Assembly (NCBI RefSeq): GCF_000621785.1
Contig: NZ_JHXI01000016.1
Coordinates: forward strand, 1-64,000
Length of the DNA stretch: 64,000 nt
Direction of reading: 5' to 3'
From: Ruminococcus flavefaciens ND2009
GTDB lineage: Bacteria; Bacillota; Clostridia; Oscillospirales; Ruminococcaceae
Part shown: positions 26,975 through 34,464 of the stretch, one piece after another
How positions within the stretch are numbered: position 1 is the first letter of the stretch
How the letters are laid out: each line of letters begins with the position of its first letter
Program-made: the position numbers and the translations under genes
The notes under the pieces: generated by a model
Told to the model about the DNA's origin: nothing
The model's database searches: none
Seen by the model: the letters and a program-made list of their open reading frames with translations, nothing else

Positions 26975-27667
26975 ATGATTTATTCGCACGAAGTTGAAAC
27001 AATGTGCCCTATCGCACAGGGCGTTGCTCACGGCGCTGCTCCGATACCCGAGGAGGCTAAGTGGGTCAAGGCTAAGGAGATAAAGGATATTTCAGGCTTT
27101 ACACACGGCATCGGCTGGTGTGCACCTCAGCAGGGTACCTGCAAGCTCACACTCAACGTCAAGGAAGGCGTTATCCAGGAGGCACTTGTTGAGACTATCG
27201 GCTGCTCGGGCATGACTCATTCCGCAGCTATGGCTGCTGAGATCCTCCCCGGCAGAACTATACTTGAGGCTCTTAATACTGACCTCGTTTGTGACGCAAT
27301 CAACACAGCTATGAGAGAGCTCTTCCTCCAGATCGTTTACGGACGTTCACAGTCTGCATTCTCTGAGGGCGGTCTTGTTATCGGTGCAGGTCTTGAGGAC
27401 CTCGGTAAGGGCCTCCGTTCACAGATCGGTACTACATACGGTACTCTCAAGAAGGGTCCCCGCTATCTGGAGCTCACAGACGGATACATCACAGGTCTCG
27501 CTCTTAATGAGGACGACGAGATCATCGGCTACAAGTTCATCAACTTCGGTAAGATGATGGACTTCATCAAGGCAGGCGATGATGCAAATACTGCATTTGA
27601 AAAGGCTCAGGGCCAGTACGGCAGAGTTGCTGACGCAGTTAAGATCGTTGATCCCAGAAAAGAATAA
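26975..27667 (+). CDS. NifU/IscU-like iron-sulfur scaffold family protein
   Basis: This cytosolic protein has 230 residues. It has Cys residues in CPIAQG, GWCAPQQGTC and ETIGCSGMTHSAAMAAEI; the last, with GRTILEALNTD and LVCDAINTAM, resembles the Cys-bearing core of IscU/NifU scaffolds. It is longer than IscU, with an extra C-terminal domain (about 150-230). Codon use appears strongly biased to few codons, suggesting high expression. It is followed 14 bases later by a GGGtGRT protein, a pairing I recall from many gut Clostridia. AAAGGAG precedes the ATG. Confidence 0.75.
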   Translation: MIYSHEVETMCPIAQGVAHGAAPIPEEAKWVKAKEIKDISGFTHGIGWCAPQQGTCKLTLNVKEGVIQEALVETIGCSGMTHSAAMAAEILPGRTILEALNTDLVCDAINTAMRELFLQIVYGRSQSAFSEGGLVIGAGLEDLGKGLRSQIGTTYGTLKKGPRYLELTDGYITGLALNEDDEIIGYKFINFGKMMDFIKAGDDANTAFEKAQGQYGRVADAVKIVDPRKE

Positions 27668-27681
27668 GGAGGACTTGTAAA

Positions 27682-28680
27682 ATGGCTTTATTTGAATCAT
27701 ATGAGAGACGTGAGAAGCAGATCCTCGACGTTCTCAAGAACTACGGCATCAGCTCCATCGAGGAGTGCGCTGACGTATGTAAGGCAAAGGGTCTGGACAT
27801 CTATAAGCTCGTTGAGGGCATCCAGCCTATCTGTTTTGAAAATGCAAAGTGGGCTTACACAGTAGGCTGCGCTATCGCTATAAAGAAGGGCTGCACAAGA
27901 GCTGCTGACGCTGCTGCTGCAATCGGCGAAGGCCTCCAGGCTTTCTGTATCCCCGGTTCAGTTGCTGACCAGCGTAAGGTTGGTCTCGGCCACGGTAACC
28001 TGGGCAAGATGCTCCTTGAGGAAGATACAGAGTGCTTCGCATTCCTGGCAGGTCACGAGTCATTCGCTGCTGCTGAGGGTGCTATCGGTATCGCTGAGAA
28101 GGCTAACAAGGTTCGTCAGAAGCCCCTCCGCGTTATCCTCAACGGTCTCGGCAAGGACGCTGCTCAGATCATCGCTCGTATCAACGGATTCACATACATC
28201 GAGACAGAGATGGACTACGCTACAGGCGAGGTCAAGGAAGTATTCCGCAAGGCATACTCAGACGGTCTCCGTGCAAAGGTCAACTGCTACGGCGCTAATG
28301 ACGTAAGAGAAGGCGTTGCTATCATGTGGAAGGAAAACGTTGACGTTTCCATCACAGGTAACTCTACTAACCCCACACGTTTCCAGCACCCCGTTGCAGG
28401 TACATACAAGAAGGAGCGCGTTGACGCTGGCAAGAAGTACTTCTCAGTAGCTTCAGGCGGCGGTACAGGACGTACTCTCCACCCCGACAACATGGCTGCA
28501 GGTCCTGCTTCCTACGGTATGACAGATACTCTCGGCCGTATGCACTCTGACGCTCAGTTCGCAGGTTCATCTTCAGTTCCTGCTCACGTTGAGATGATGG
28601 GTCTTATCGGTATGGGCAACAACCCCATGGTTGGTGCAACAGTTGCTTGTGCAGTTGCTGTTGAAGAGGCTATGAAGTAA
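27682..28680 (+). CDS. GGGtGRT family protein
   Basis: This protein of 332 residues is named for its motif SVASGGGTGRTLHPD (around residue 257). Other conserved-looking blocks are PGSVADQRKVGLGHGNLGK, CFAFLAGHESFAAAEGAIG and GMGNNPMVGATVACAVAVEE. It is cytosolic, with no signal peptide or membrane helix. The family has, to my knowledge, no established biochemical activity. Its codon choice is very regular, as in highly expressed genes. AAGGAGG lies upstream. It is the second gene of a tight operon with the NifU-like protein, which hints at an iron-sulfur-linked role. Confidence 0.85.
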   Translation: MALFESYERREKQILDVLKNYGISSIEECADVCKAKGLDIYKLVEGIQPICFENAKWAYTVGCAIAIKKGCTRAADAAAAIGEGLQAFCIPGSVADQRKVGLGHGNLGKMLLEEDTECFAFLAGHESFAAAEGAIGIAEKANKVRQKPLRVILNGLGKDAAQIIARINGFTYIETEMDYATGEVKEVFRKAYSDGLRAKVNCYGANDVREGVAIMWKENVDVSITGNSTNPTRFQHPVAGTYKKERVDAGKKYFSVASGGGTGRTLHPDNMAAGPASYGMTDTLGRMHSDAQFAGSSSVPAHVEMMGLIGMGNNPMVGATVACAVAVEEAMK

Positions 28681-28691
28681 TTCATTACCGA

Positions 28692-28866
28692 ATAAAAAAA
28701 GGGCAGTCCTTAAGGGCTACACTCATATAGAATGTTATAGCAAATTATCGGGGAAAAACCTTTCTGAGGAAAGGTTCTCCTCTGACGGAGGCGCGCCCCT
28801 CTGTCACTGCGTGACATCTCCCCGCACTGCGGGGAGTCACCCCGAACCCCTTTTCCAAAGACTTTA
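28692..28866 (-). repeat. Dispersed intergenic repeat, copy B (long form)
   Basis: Read on the minus strand, this matches copy A at both ends, but carries about 65 extra bases in the middle with hairpins such as CTCCCCGCagtGCGGGGAG and TGTCACgcaGTGACA. Relative to the preceding GGGtGRT gene it starts 12 bases after the stop codon with GGGCAGTCCTTAAGGGC. Confidence 0.75.
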
Positions 28867-28872
28867 TAACTG

Positions 28873-28950
28873 AATTTAGCCCGGACAGGGCGCTCCACAC
28901 AAGATGTGAAAACCAGTATAATACTGGGAGCGCCCTGTCTGGGCTAAATT
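28873..28950. repeat. 24-bp inverted repeat with internal hairpin
   Basis: Arms 28873-28896 and 28927-28950 are complementary over 24 bases with one G-T position. The 30-base loop contains a second hairpin, CCAGTAtaaTACTGG. It lies between repeat copies B and C. It could be a small non-autonomous mobile element or a strong bidirectional terminator. Confidence 0.75.
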
Positions 28951-28975
28951 AAATGCTGAAAGTTTTAGGGGAGGA

Positions 28976-29066
28976 GTTTGAGGAGAGACCCTTTTTCAAA
29001 AGGGTCCTCCTCAATAATAAACTATAAATCTTCTATATTAGTACCGCCCTTAGGGACTGCCCTTTT
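28976..29066 (+). repeat. Dispersed intergenic repeat, copy C
   Basis: It contains a GACCCTTTTTcAAAAGGGTC-type hairpin and then the conserved end CTTCTATATTAGTACCGCCC...GGGACTGCCC, matching copies A and B. It begins immediately after the anti-sigma gene stop when read from that gene. Confidence 0.7.
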
Positions 29067-29909
29067 TCAGTTAATGACCGCGCCATCGGGGATTGTGAGG
29101 TTGGGCACAAGGCTGCCGTAGCCGTAGCTGTCGCCCGAAAAGCTGCTGCTGCACATTGGTATCACGCTGCCGTATATGGAGCTGCTGTCCGCTTTTACTA
29201 CAAGCAGCAGGTCGGGAGTCTCCTTGACCGTGTAGACGCTGTCACCGGGGTTGATACGGTAGTTCACTGTGTCTCCGTAGCTGCCTGCGAAGTCACTTAC
29301 CCTGCCGATATATCTGTCCTGTGTAAAGGCGGAGATATTCACGGTGCTGTCGCGGTAGTCGGTGCCGTTGTAGCTTATGCTGCTGACAAAGATACACCAG
29401 AGGTTGGCAGGGGGAGCTGTGGGTGTTTCCACTGCTGTTGTTGCGGTTGGGACATCGTTACTGTTGGTAACTGCGTTTCTCTCCCCGGTTGTCGCCCTTG
29501 GAGCAGTAGTGCTTTCAGCCGTGGTCATTTCCTCCTCAGCGGACTTCTCCTCTGTATCGGGCTGAACCTCATGTACTGAAGTGGCTTCTGCCTTTTCTGT
29601 GACCGTCTTTGCAGTGCTGTCTGTTTTCAACGGAGTTGTATGAGTTCTCACAGTCGTAATGCTTTCTGAAACGGCTGCGGTGCGGCTCTCTGCTTCCGCA
29701 ACAGTGCCTAAGGACGGGACTTCGATAGCGTCTGTACCCTTCCCGAAGGCTCCGCCGCCCCAGAGTGTGAACACAGCCGCACCTGCGGCGCACAGGGGAG
29801 CAACTGCCGCTGCTGTTCTTGTATATATCTTCCTTTTGCGCTTTTTCTCCGCCTCTGTATCTTCAATGCGGCGGAAAACATTCTCTTTCATCTCATCATA
29901 GGTTTTCAT
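29067..29909 (-). CDS. Probable membrane anti-sigma factor
   Basis: This protein has about 280 residues. The N-terminal 30 are cytoplasmic and charged (MKTYDEMKENVFRRIEDTE, then KKRKRK). A single membrane helix (about 32-55) is followed by a long Thr/Glu/Ala-rich extracytoplasmic linker (about 70-180) and a C-terminal beta-rich domain of about 100 residues (CIFVSSISYNGTDYRDS). No zinc-binding ZAS motif is visible. The gene overlaps the ECF sigma gene by 14 bases, the usual arrangement for a sigma/anti-sigma pair. I start at the internal ATG, because the upstream extension lies within the sigma gene. Confidence 0.7.
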   Translation of the reverse strand: MKTYDEMKENVFRRIEDTEAEKKRKRKIYTRTAAAVAPLCAAGAAVFTLWGGGAFGKGTDAIEVPSLGTVAEAESRTAAVSESITTVRTHTTPLKTDSTAKTVTEKAEATSVHEVQPDTEEKSAEEEMTTAESTTAPRATTGERNAVTNSNDVPTATTAVETPTAPPANLWCIFVSSISYNGTDYRDSTVNISAFTQDRYIGRVSDFAGSYGDTVNYRINPGDSVYTVKETPDLLLVVKADSSSIYGSVIPMCSSSFSGDSYGYGSLVPNLTIPDGAVIN

Positions 29910-30456
29910 AGTCAAAGCCCTCCATTTCAAGCTGTTTGCGAAGTGACATTCTGGCACGGTATGCCAGAGTCTCGGTGTTGTGGACGCTTTTCTTCATGAC
30001 TGCGGCTGCTTCTTTGGTGCTGAACTCCTCGAAGTATATGAGCCACAGCACTTGTCTGTACTCGGGCTTCAGTTTTCGCATTGCACGGTGGAGGATTATT
30101 TTTCTCTCCTCGCGGATATAGGTTTCCTCCAGCCCCTCCTCGTCGCTTACTACCTCGGGAGCGTCCTCCGCGGAGACCTCGCCCCGTCTTCTGCATTTGC
30201 GCAGGTGGTCTATGGCAAGATTACGACCTATGGTATACAGCCATGTGCGGAACTGCCCCTTGCCCTTGTCACGGGGCTTTTTTGTGCCGAGAAGCACGAA
30301 TGTGTCCTCAGCAATGTCCTCGGCGGTGTGGATATTCCCGAGGATACTGCACAGATAGAAGATAAGACCGTCCTTGTAGTCCCTGATTATCTCGGCGAGA
30401 CCTTCCATGTCGCCTTCATCGCGGAAACGGCGGTAGCTACTTGCACCGTTGTCCAT
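29896..30456 (-). CDS. ECF-type RNA polymerase sigma factor
   Basis: This protein has about 186 residues. The region 2 helices run IIRDYKDGLIFYLCSILGN and HTAEDIAEDTFVLL, with promoter-melting residues in GQFRTWLYTIGRNLAIDHLR. After an acidic linker, region 4 is LKPEYRQVLWLIYFEEFSTKEAAAVMKKS, a helix-turn-helix for the -35 element. It should direct RNA polymerase to a small regulon, probably cell-surface stress, under control of the overlapping membrane protein. AAAGGAG precedes the ATG at 30456; the longer frame adds 13 residues. Confidence 0.93.
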   Translation of the reverse strand: MDNGASSYRRFRDEGDMEGLAEIIRDYKDGLIFYLCSILGNIHTAEDIAEDTFVLLGTKKPRDKGKGQFRTWLYTIGRNLAIDHLRKCRRRGEVSAEDAPEVVSDEEGLEETYIREERKIILHRAMRKLKPEYRQVLWLIYFEEFSTKEAAAVMKKSVHNTETLAYRARMSLRKQLEMEGFDYENL

Positions 30457-30554
30457 TGAGACACTCCTTTCCGAAGGATATTCACTGTCCTTCACTCATT
30501 ACACGACGGAGAAGCTCCTGACCTCACACCTATGATACAACTTTTTTTCACCTC

Positions 30555-30583
30555 TTGCAATACTCTGCGCAAAGTGCTATAAT
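30555..30583 (+). promoter_or_regulatory. Retron promoter
   Basis: TTGCAA (30555-30560) and TATAAT (30578-30583) are 17 bases apart. The predicted transcript would begin near 30590, directly at the first arm of the retron's end-pairing repeat. Confidence 0.7.
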
Positions 30584-30589
30584 ATTACA

Positions 30590-30766
30590 AAAGCAGACGG
30601 GCTGCGGCAGCGTAACGCATGATGTGCGACTGCGGCGAGTCGCCGCGGGAATCATTTAAAACCACGGACTTTATCACAAGTTTCTCCGACGAATTCCAAT
30701 TAACTCCGTTAATAATAAGATTCGTCTCCGAAACATATGAATGTTTTGTGCCGCAGCCTGCTGCTG
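30590..30766 (+). ncRNA. Retron msr-msd non-coding RNA
   Basis: The end repeats a1 (30593-30609) and a2 (30749-30764) pair over about 16 bases, with one bulge at 30597 and one G-T pair; this is the mark of a retron primer/template RNA. Inside a1 an msr hairpin has a perfect stem GCGACT/AGTCGC (30626-30631 and 30638-30643). The msd-like part is a long hairpin: GTTTC/GAAAC (30680-30684 and 30730-30734), a symmetrical TCC/TCC internal loop, GACGAAT/ATTCGTC (30688-30694 and 30720-30726), then ATTAAC/GTTAAT with a TCC loop (30699-30713). It ends about 20 bases before the reverse transcriptase start. The exact branch G and the msr/msd boundary cannot be fixed by eye. Confidence 0.8.
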
Positions 30767-30784
30767 TAAAAGAGGTGATGACTG

Positions 30785-31762
30785 ATGACAGACGTTGATG
30801 TTATGCTTATCTCGGAGGTGCTGGGGGTGCCGGTGAGGAAGCTGTATATGCTCAGCAGCGACCGTGTGCCGCGGAAAAAGCGCAGCGGCAGCTACTCAAA
30901 CTATCATCAGTCCGTGATATATACGGGAAAGGCAAAGAAAAAGCGCGTTCTGACCGTTCCCAACGGCTTTCTGAAGCTGGTCCAGCGGCGCATACTTGAC
31001 CGCTGTCTCAGTAAGCTGCCCGTATCGGAGTACGCGACGGCTTACAGAAAGGGCGTATCTGTCCGCGACAACGCCGCCTGCCACAGTGGGGCGGACTTCA
31101 TAATAAAGCTGGATATATCGGGCTTTTTCGACAGTATCAACGATGACGCGGTGTACATGGTAATGAAGCAGTTCAGGCTCAGTCCAAGGGCGACCTCTCT
31201 GCTGACACATCTCTGCGTACACAGGGGAGTTCTGCCTCAGGGAGCTCCCACATCGCCATATATCGCCAATCTGGTCATGAAGCATTTCGATGACAGCATA
31301 GGCGCATGGTGCAGGGAGAGGAACATCACCTACACCCGTTACTGCGACGATATGACTTTCTCCGGCAGCCGTGAGGACCTTCTTGGCAGCCATGTAGTCG
31401 GAAGGGTCAGCAGAAAGCTCTATGCCATGGGCTTTGAGCTCAACCGTGAAAAGACCGTCTTTGCAGGCAGTTCACAGCGCCAGACCGTTACGGGACTGGT
31501 GGTCAACGAAAAGCCGGACCTTCCCAGAGAAAAACGCCGTGAGCTTCGGCAGGAGGCGTACTACTGCCTGAAATACGGCGTCAGGGAGCATCTTTCGCGG
31601 CTCGGCAGCGACGACACGCCCATGCACTACATAAACGGACTTATTGGCAGACTTGCTTACGGACTTCAGCAGAGACCTGACGATATAAAGCTGACAGAAA
31701 GCTTTGAGCAGCTGAAAAAACTGAGGAAAAAAGAGGCACAAAATGAAGAAAAAGGTAATTAA
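30785..31762 (+). CDS. Retron-type reverse transcriptase
   Basis: This protein of 325 residues copies the msd part of the upstream RNA into single-stranded DNA linked to RNA. Visible motifs are the retron-specific NAxxH (NAACH, about 97), the first catalytic Asp in IIKLDISGFFDSI, LPQGAPTSPYIANLVMK, the YxDD box as RYCDDMTFSG (about 184), and the retron-specific VTG in TVTGLVVNEK (about 235). The length is normal for a retron enzyme, with no fused maturase or endonuclease, so it is not a group II intron protein. GAGGTG lies seven bases before the ATG. The last 20 bases overlap the hydrolase gene. Confidence 0.93.
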   Translation: MTDVDVMLISEVLGVPVRKLYMLSSDRVPRKKRSGSYSNYHQSVIYTGKAKKKRVLTVPNGFLKLVQRRILDRCLSKLPVSEYATAYRKGVSVRDNAACHSGADFIIKLDISGFFDSINDDAVYMVMKQFRLSPRATSLLTHLCVHRGVLPQGAPTSPYIANLVMKHFDDSIGAWCRERNITYTRYCDDMTFSGSREDLLGSHVVGRVSRKLYAMGFELNREKTVFAGSSQRQTVTGLVVNEKPDLPREKRRELRQEAYYCLKYGVREHLSRLGSDDTPMHYINGLIGRLAYGLQQRPDDIKLTESFEQLKKLRKKEAQNEEKGN

Positions 31763-32807
31763 AATATCTGCGGTGATACTGTTGCTGCTGCTCATTGCAG
31801 GCTGTATCACGGGATTTGTCATAACGAAAAAGGAAATGGACAAGAACTTCGGCAGGGGAGAGTACCCTGACAAGAGGTATACTGCCACATGGTTCTATGA
31901 CCATTATGAGGAGGAATATCCCCGTCAGGAGGTAAGCTTCAAATCGGGTGAAAACGACCTCAAGGGCTTTATCTACGGCGCCGACAATGACAGGGGACTC
32001 ATCGTCTTCGCCCACGGAATCGGCAGCGGTCATGAGTTCTATCTGGGGCTTATCACCCGTCTGGTGGACAGGGGCTGGCGTGTTTTCGCCTATGACTGCA
32101 CGGGCAGCGGCTACAGCGAGGGCGAAGGTACGGTAGGACTGGCGCAGTCCGCTCTTGACCTTGACAGCGCTCTTACCTTTGCGGAGGGCGACTCCCGTCT
32201 GAACAGTCTCGACACCTTTGTTCTGGGACACAGCTGGGGAGGCTACGCCTCGGCGGCGGTGCTGAACTTCGACCACGATATAAAGGGCTGCGTTACCATG
32301 TCGGGTTATAATACACCATTTGAGGAGCTTGCCGAGACCTGCGACGGAATGTTCGGCGGCGCATCAAAGCTCATCTATCCCTTTGTGTGGGCGTACAACA
32401 AGGCGACCTTCGGGAAGAATGCCTCCCTTTCGGCAGTGGAGGGCATAAACAAGTCGGGTATCCCCGTGCTCATAATGCACGGAGACAAGGACGATGTCAT
32501 TGCTTATGACGGAGCTGCCATAATCGCTCACAAGGACGAGATAACAAATCCCAATGTGGAGTACAGGGTGTTCTCCGAGGAGGATCGCAACGGTCACAAC
32601 TCCTATTTCAATACTCCCGAGTACGCGGAATACAAGAAGATGATACTCATTCCTCTCCAGGACGAGCTGAATGAGAAGTATAACAATGATGTTCCCGAGG
32701 AGGAGCTGATACGCTTCTATGAGTCCATAGACGGTGAACTGTACAATGGTTTCAATCCCGAGGTGGTGGAGCTTATAGACAGCTTCTTCGGTAAAACACA
32801 GAGCTGA
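31743..32807 (+). CDS. Membrane-anchored alpha/beta hydrolase, possible retron effector
   Basis: This protein of 354 residues has an N-terminal hydrophobic segment ending in LLIAGC, a good lipobox, so it is probably a lipoprotein or single-pass membrane protein with the enzyme outside the cytoplasm. The hydrolase domain has the oxyanion-region HGIGSGHEFY, the nucleophile elbow GHSWGG (Ser near 163), a likely acid Asp in MHGDKDDVI and the catalytic His in NGHNSYF. This resembles serine aminopeptidase S33 and lysophospholipase-type enzymes. Its start overlaps the reverse transcriptase gene by 20 bases, with AGAGG upstream, so the two are co-transcribed and may be translationally coupled. A role as retron effector is inference; it may also be an ordinary lipase or peptidase. 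Confidence 0.85.
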   Translation: MKKKVIKISAVILLLLLIAGCITGFVITKKEMDKNFGRGEYPDKRYTATWFYDHYEEEYPRQEVSFKSGENDLKGFIYGADNDRGLIVFAHGIGSGHEFYLGLITRLVDRGWRVFAYDCTGSGYSEGEGTVGLAQSALDLDSALTFAEGDSRLNSLDTFVLGHSWGGYASAAVLNFDHDIKGCVTMSGYNTPFEELAETCDGMFGGASKLIYPFVWAYNKATFGKNASLSAVEGINKSGIPVLIMHGDKDDVIAYDGAAIIAHKDEITNPNVEYRVFSEEDRNGHNSYFNTPEYAEYKKMILIPLQDELNEKYNNDVPEEELIRFYESIDGELYNGFNPEVVELIDSFFGKTQS

Positions 32808-32833
32808 GAGGTGCACACAGTGCGCCTCTTTTT
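32807..32833 (+). terminator. Terminator after retron/hydrolase unit
   Basis: The stem AGAGG-GCAC/GTGC-CCTCT with one mismatch (32807-32829) is followed by a T run. Confidence 0.75.
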
Positions 32834-32967
32834 GCTGTAAAGCTCTTTCACAAGAAAACTTTTTGCCGCTGACCTTGCATTTTTATAATTATTATGATAT
32901 AAGCGCAGAGCCTGCGCACCCATTTTCGCGCTGAAGATAAAAAAAGCAGATTTTTTCGCCGCGTCTG

Positions 32968-33006
32968 TTGCTATTTTCGTATTTTTGTGTTATAATAAAA
33001 TAGCAA
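32968..33006 (+). promoter_or_regulatory. Promoter framed by a perfect 10-bp inverted repeat
   Basis: TTGCTA (32968-32973) and TATAAT (32991-32996) are 17 bases apart. The inverted repeat TTGCTATTTT (32968-32977) and AAAATAGCAA (32997-33006) includes the -35 hexamer and directly abuts the -10 hexamer. It is a likely operator for a metal-sensing regulator of the zinc-type genes downstream. Confidence 0.6.
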
Positions 33007-33045
33007 AATGAAATCCATTCTCAGATTGAAAGGAGGAGCCTGACC

Positions 33046-33345
33046 ATGAAAAGCCTTATGAAACGCATTTCCGCAGCTGCGGCAGCTGTGCTCTTTGTGC
33101 TGGTCATTTTCTGCTCCTCTGCATTTATAGCTGTCCACGGTCATCATCACTGTACGGGTGAGGACTGCGTTGTCTGCAATGTGCTGGAGCAGTGCCATGA
33201 GTCCATGGATACTCTGGGTACATCTCTGCCTGTATTGGTACTTTCGGCAACTGTTATTGTACTGGCTGTTATCCTTGTATCTTATGATGTAAGGAGCTTT
33301 ACGGACAGTACCCTTATATCGCTCAAAGTAGAACTTCTGAACTGA
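33046..33345 (+). CDS. Small membrane protein with His/Cys metal-type motif
   Basis: This protein of 99 residues has two membrane helices (about 10-32 and 61-80). Between them is an extracytoplasmic loop that starts HGHHHCTGEDCVVCNVLEQC and is rich in possible zinc or copper ligands. I do not recognise the family. GGAGG precedes the ATG. It is the first gene before a zinc-type substrate-binding lipoprotein, with a hairpin terminator between them. The context suggests a metal-sensing or metal-handling role in zinc homeostasis. Confidence 0.75.
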   Translation: MKSLMKRISAAAAAVLFVLVIFCSSAFIAVHGHHHCTGEDCVVCNVLEQCHESMDTLGTSLPVLVLSATVIVLAVILVSYDVRSFTDSTLISLKVELLN

Positions 33346-33372
33346 ACACGGTTTTTTGTGTCCATTTGCAGC

Positions 33373-33391
33373 AGGAGCATAGCTCCTTTTT
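33373..33391 (+). terminator. Hairpin terminator/attenuator before metal-binding lipoprotein
   Basis: AGGAGC/GCTCCT (33373-33378 and 33382-33387) with an ATA loop is followed by a T run. It may allow partial read-through into the next gene. Confidence 0.65.
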
Positions 33392-33433
33392 CGTGCTGCG
33401 CAAAAAACTGTATTCATTTCGGAGGTTCTTTTT

Positions 33434-34441
33434 ATGTTTATCAGAAAATCAATTATAACAGCAATGGCAATGGCAGTGGCTGCGGCGGGTCTTACAGGCT
33501 GCGGAGCTTCACGCGAGTCCGACACCGCAGGCAATACAGCCGTCGGCAGCAGCTCGGGCAGGCTCAGCGTGGTGTGCACCATCTTCCCCGAGTATGACTG
33601 GGTGAAGCAGATAATGGGCGACCATGCCGATGAGGCTGACCTTACCTATCTTCTCAGCAGCGGCACTGACCTTCACAACTATCAGCCCACTGCAAGCGAC
33701 ATTATGAAAATATCCACCTGCGACATATTTATCCATGTGGGCGGCGAGTCCGACAAGTGGGTGGAGGACGCCCTTGACGAGGCTGACAACAAGGATATGC
33801 AGGTCATCGACCTTATGGAGCTTCTTGGCGACTCTGCGAAAGAGGAGGAAGTGAAGGAGGGCATGGAAGCCGATGAAGATGAGGAGGAAGATGACGGCGA
33901 GGTGGAGTACGACGAGCATGTATGGCTGTCGCTGAAAAACGCAAAGACCGCCTGCAGCGCCATTTCCGAGGCGCTTTCAAAGGCTGACCCCGACCATGCT
34001 GCCGATTACAGCAGCTCTCTTGAGGACTACACAAAGAAGCTGGACGAAATGGACGAGAGCTTCCGCAGCATCACCGACAGCGCCGAAAACAAGACTCTCA
34101 TATTCGGCGACCGCTTCCCGTTCCGCTATCTCTTCGATGACTACGGTCTGGACTACTATGCGGCTTTCGTGGGCTGTTCTGCCGAGAGCGAAGCCAGCTT
34201 CACCACTATCAGCTTCCTGTCCGAAAAGCTGGACCAGCTTGAGTGCGATACCATATTCACCATCGAGAATTCCGACAAGTCCATTGCAGAGGCTGTCATC
34301 AGGAATTCAGGCAGAAAGGACTGTTCTGTTGCGGAGCTCAACTCCATACAGTCAGTCACAATGAATGACGTCAACAGCGGTGTGACATACCTTTCGCTTA
34401 TGCAGCAGAACTGCGATGTTCTGGCTGAATACCTCGGCTGA
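33434..34441 (+). CDS. Zinc/manganese ABC transporter substrate-binding lipoprotein
   Basis: This protein of 335 residues has a lipobox LTGC (residues 20-23), so it is anchored outside the membrane. It is a cluster A-I (ZnuA/TroA-like) metal-binding protein: FPEYDWVKQIMGDHADEADLTYLL, the metal ligand His in GTDLHNYQPTASD, then an acidic loop of about 20 residues before YDEHVWLS (second His), and IFGDRFPFRYLFDDYGLDYYAAF with another ligand region. The acidic loop takes the place of the His-rich loop of ZnuA. No permease or ATPase gene is next to it, so the transporter partner must be elsewhere. Confidence 0.9.
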   Translation: MFIRKSIITAMAMAVAAAGLTGCGASRESDTAGNTAVGSSSGRLSVVCTIFPEYDWVKQIMGDHADEADLTYLLSSGTDLHNYQPTASDIMKISTCDIFIHVGGESDKWVEDALDEADNKDMQVIDLMELLGDSAKEEEVKEGMEADEDEEEDDGEVEYDEHVWLSLKNAKTACSAISEALSKADPDHAADYSSSLEDYTKKLDEMDESFRSITDSAENKTLIFGDRFPFRYLFDDYGLDYYAAFVGCSAESEASFTTISFLSEKLDQLECDTIFTIENSDKSIAEAVIRNSGRKDCSVAELNSIQSVTMNDVNSGVTYLSLMQQNCDVLAEYLG

Positions 34442-34464
34442 ACCGAAGAAAAGGAGGTATAGCC

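Noticed and set aside
30785..31762. Group II intron reverse transcriptase
   Set aside because: No maturase or endonuclease domain and no intron RNA domain V/VI; instead the retron motifs NAxxH and VTG and an upstream msr-msd are present.
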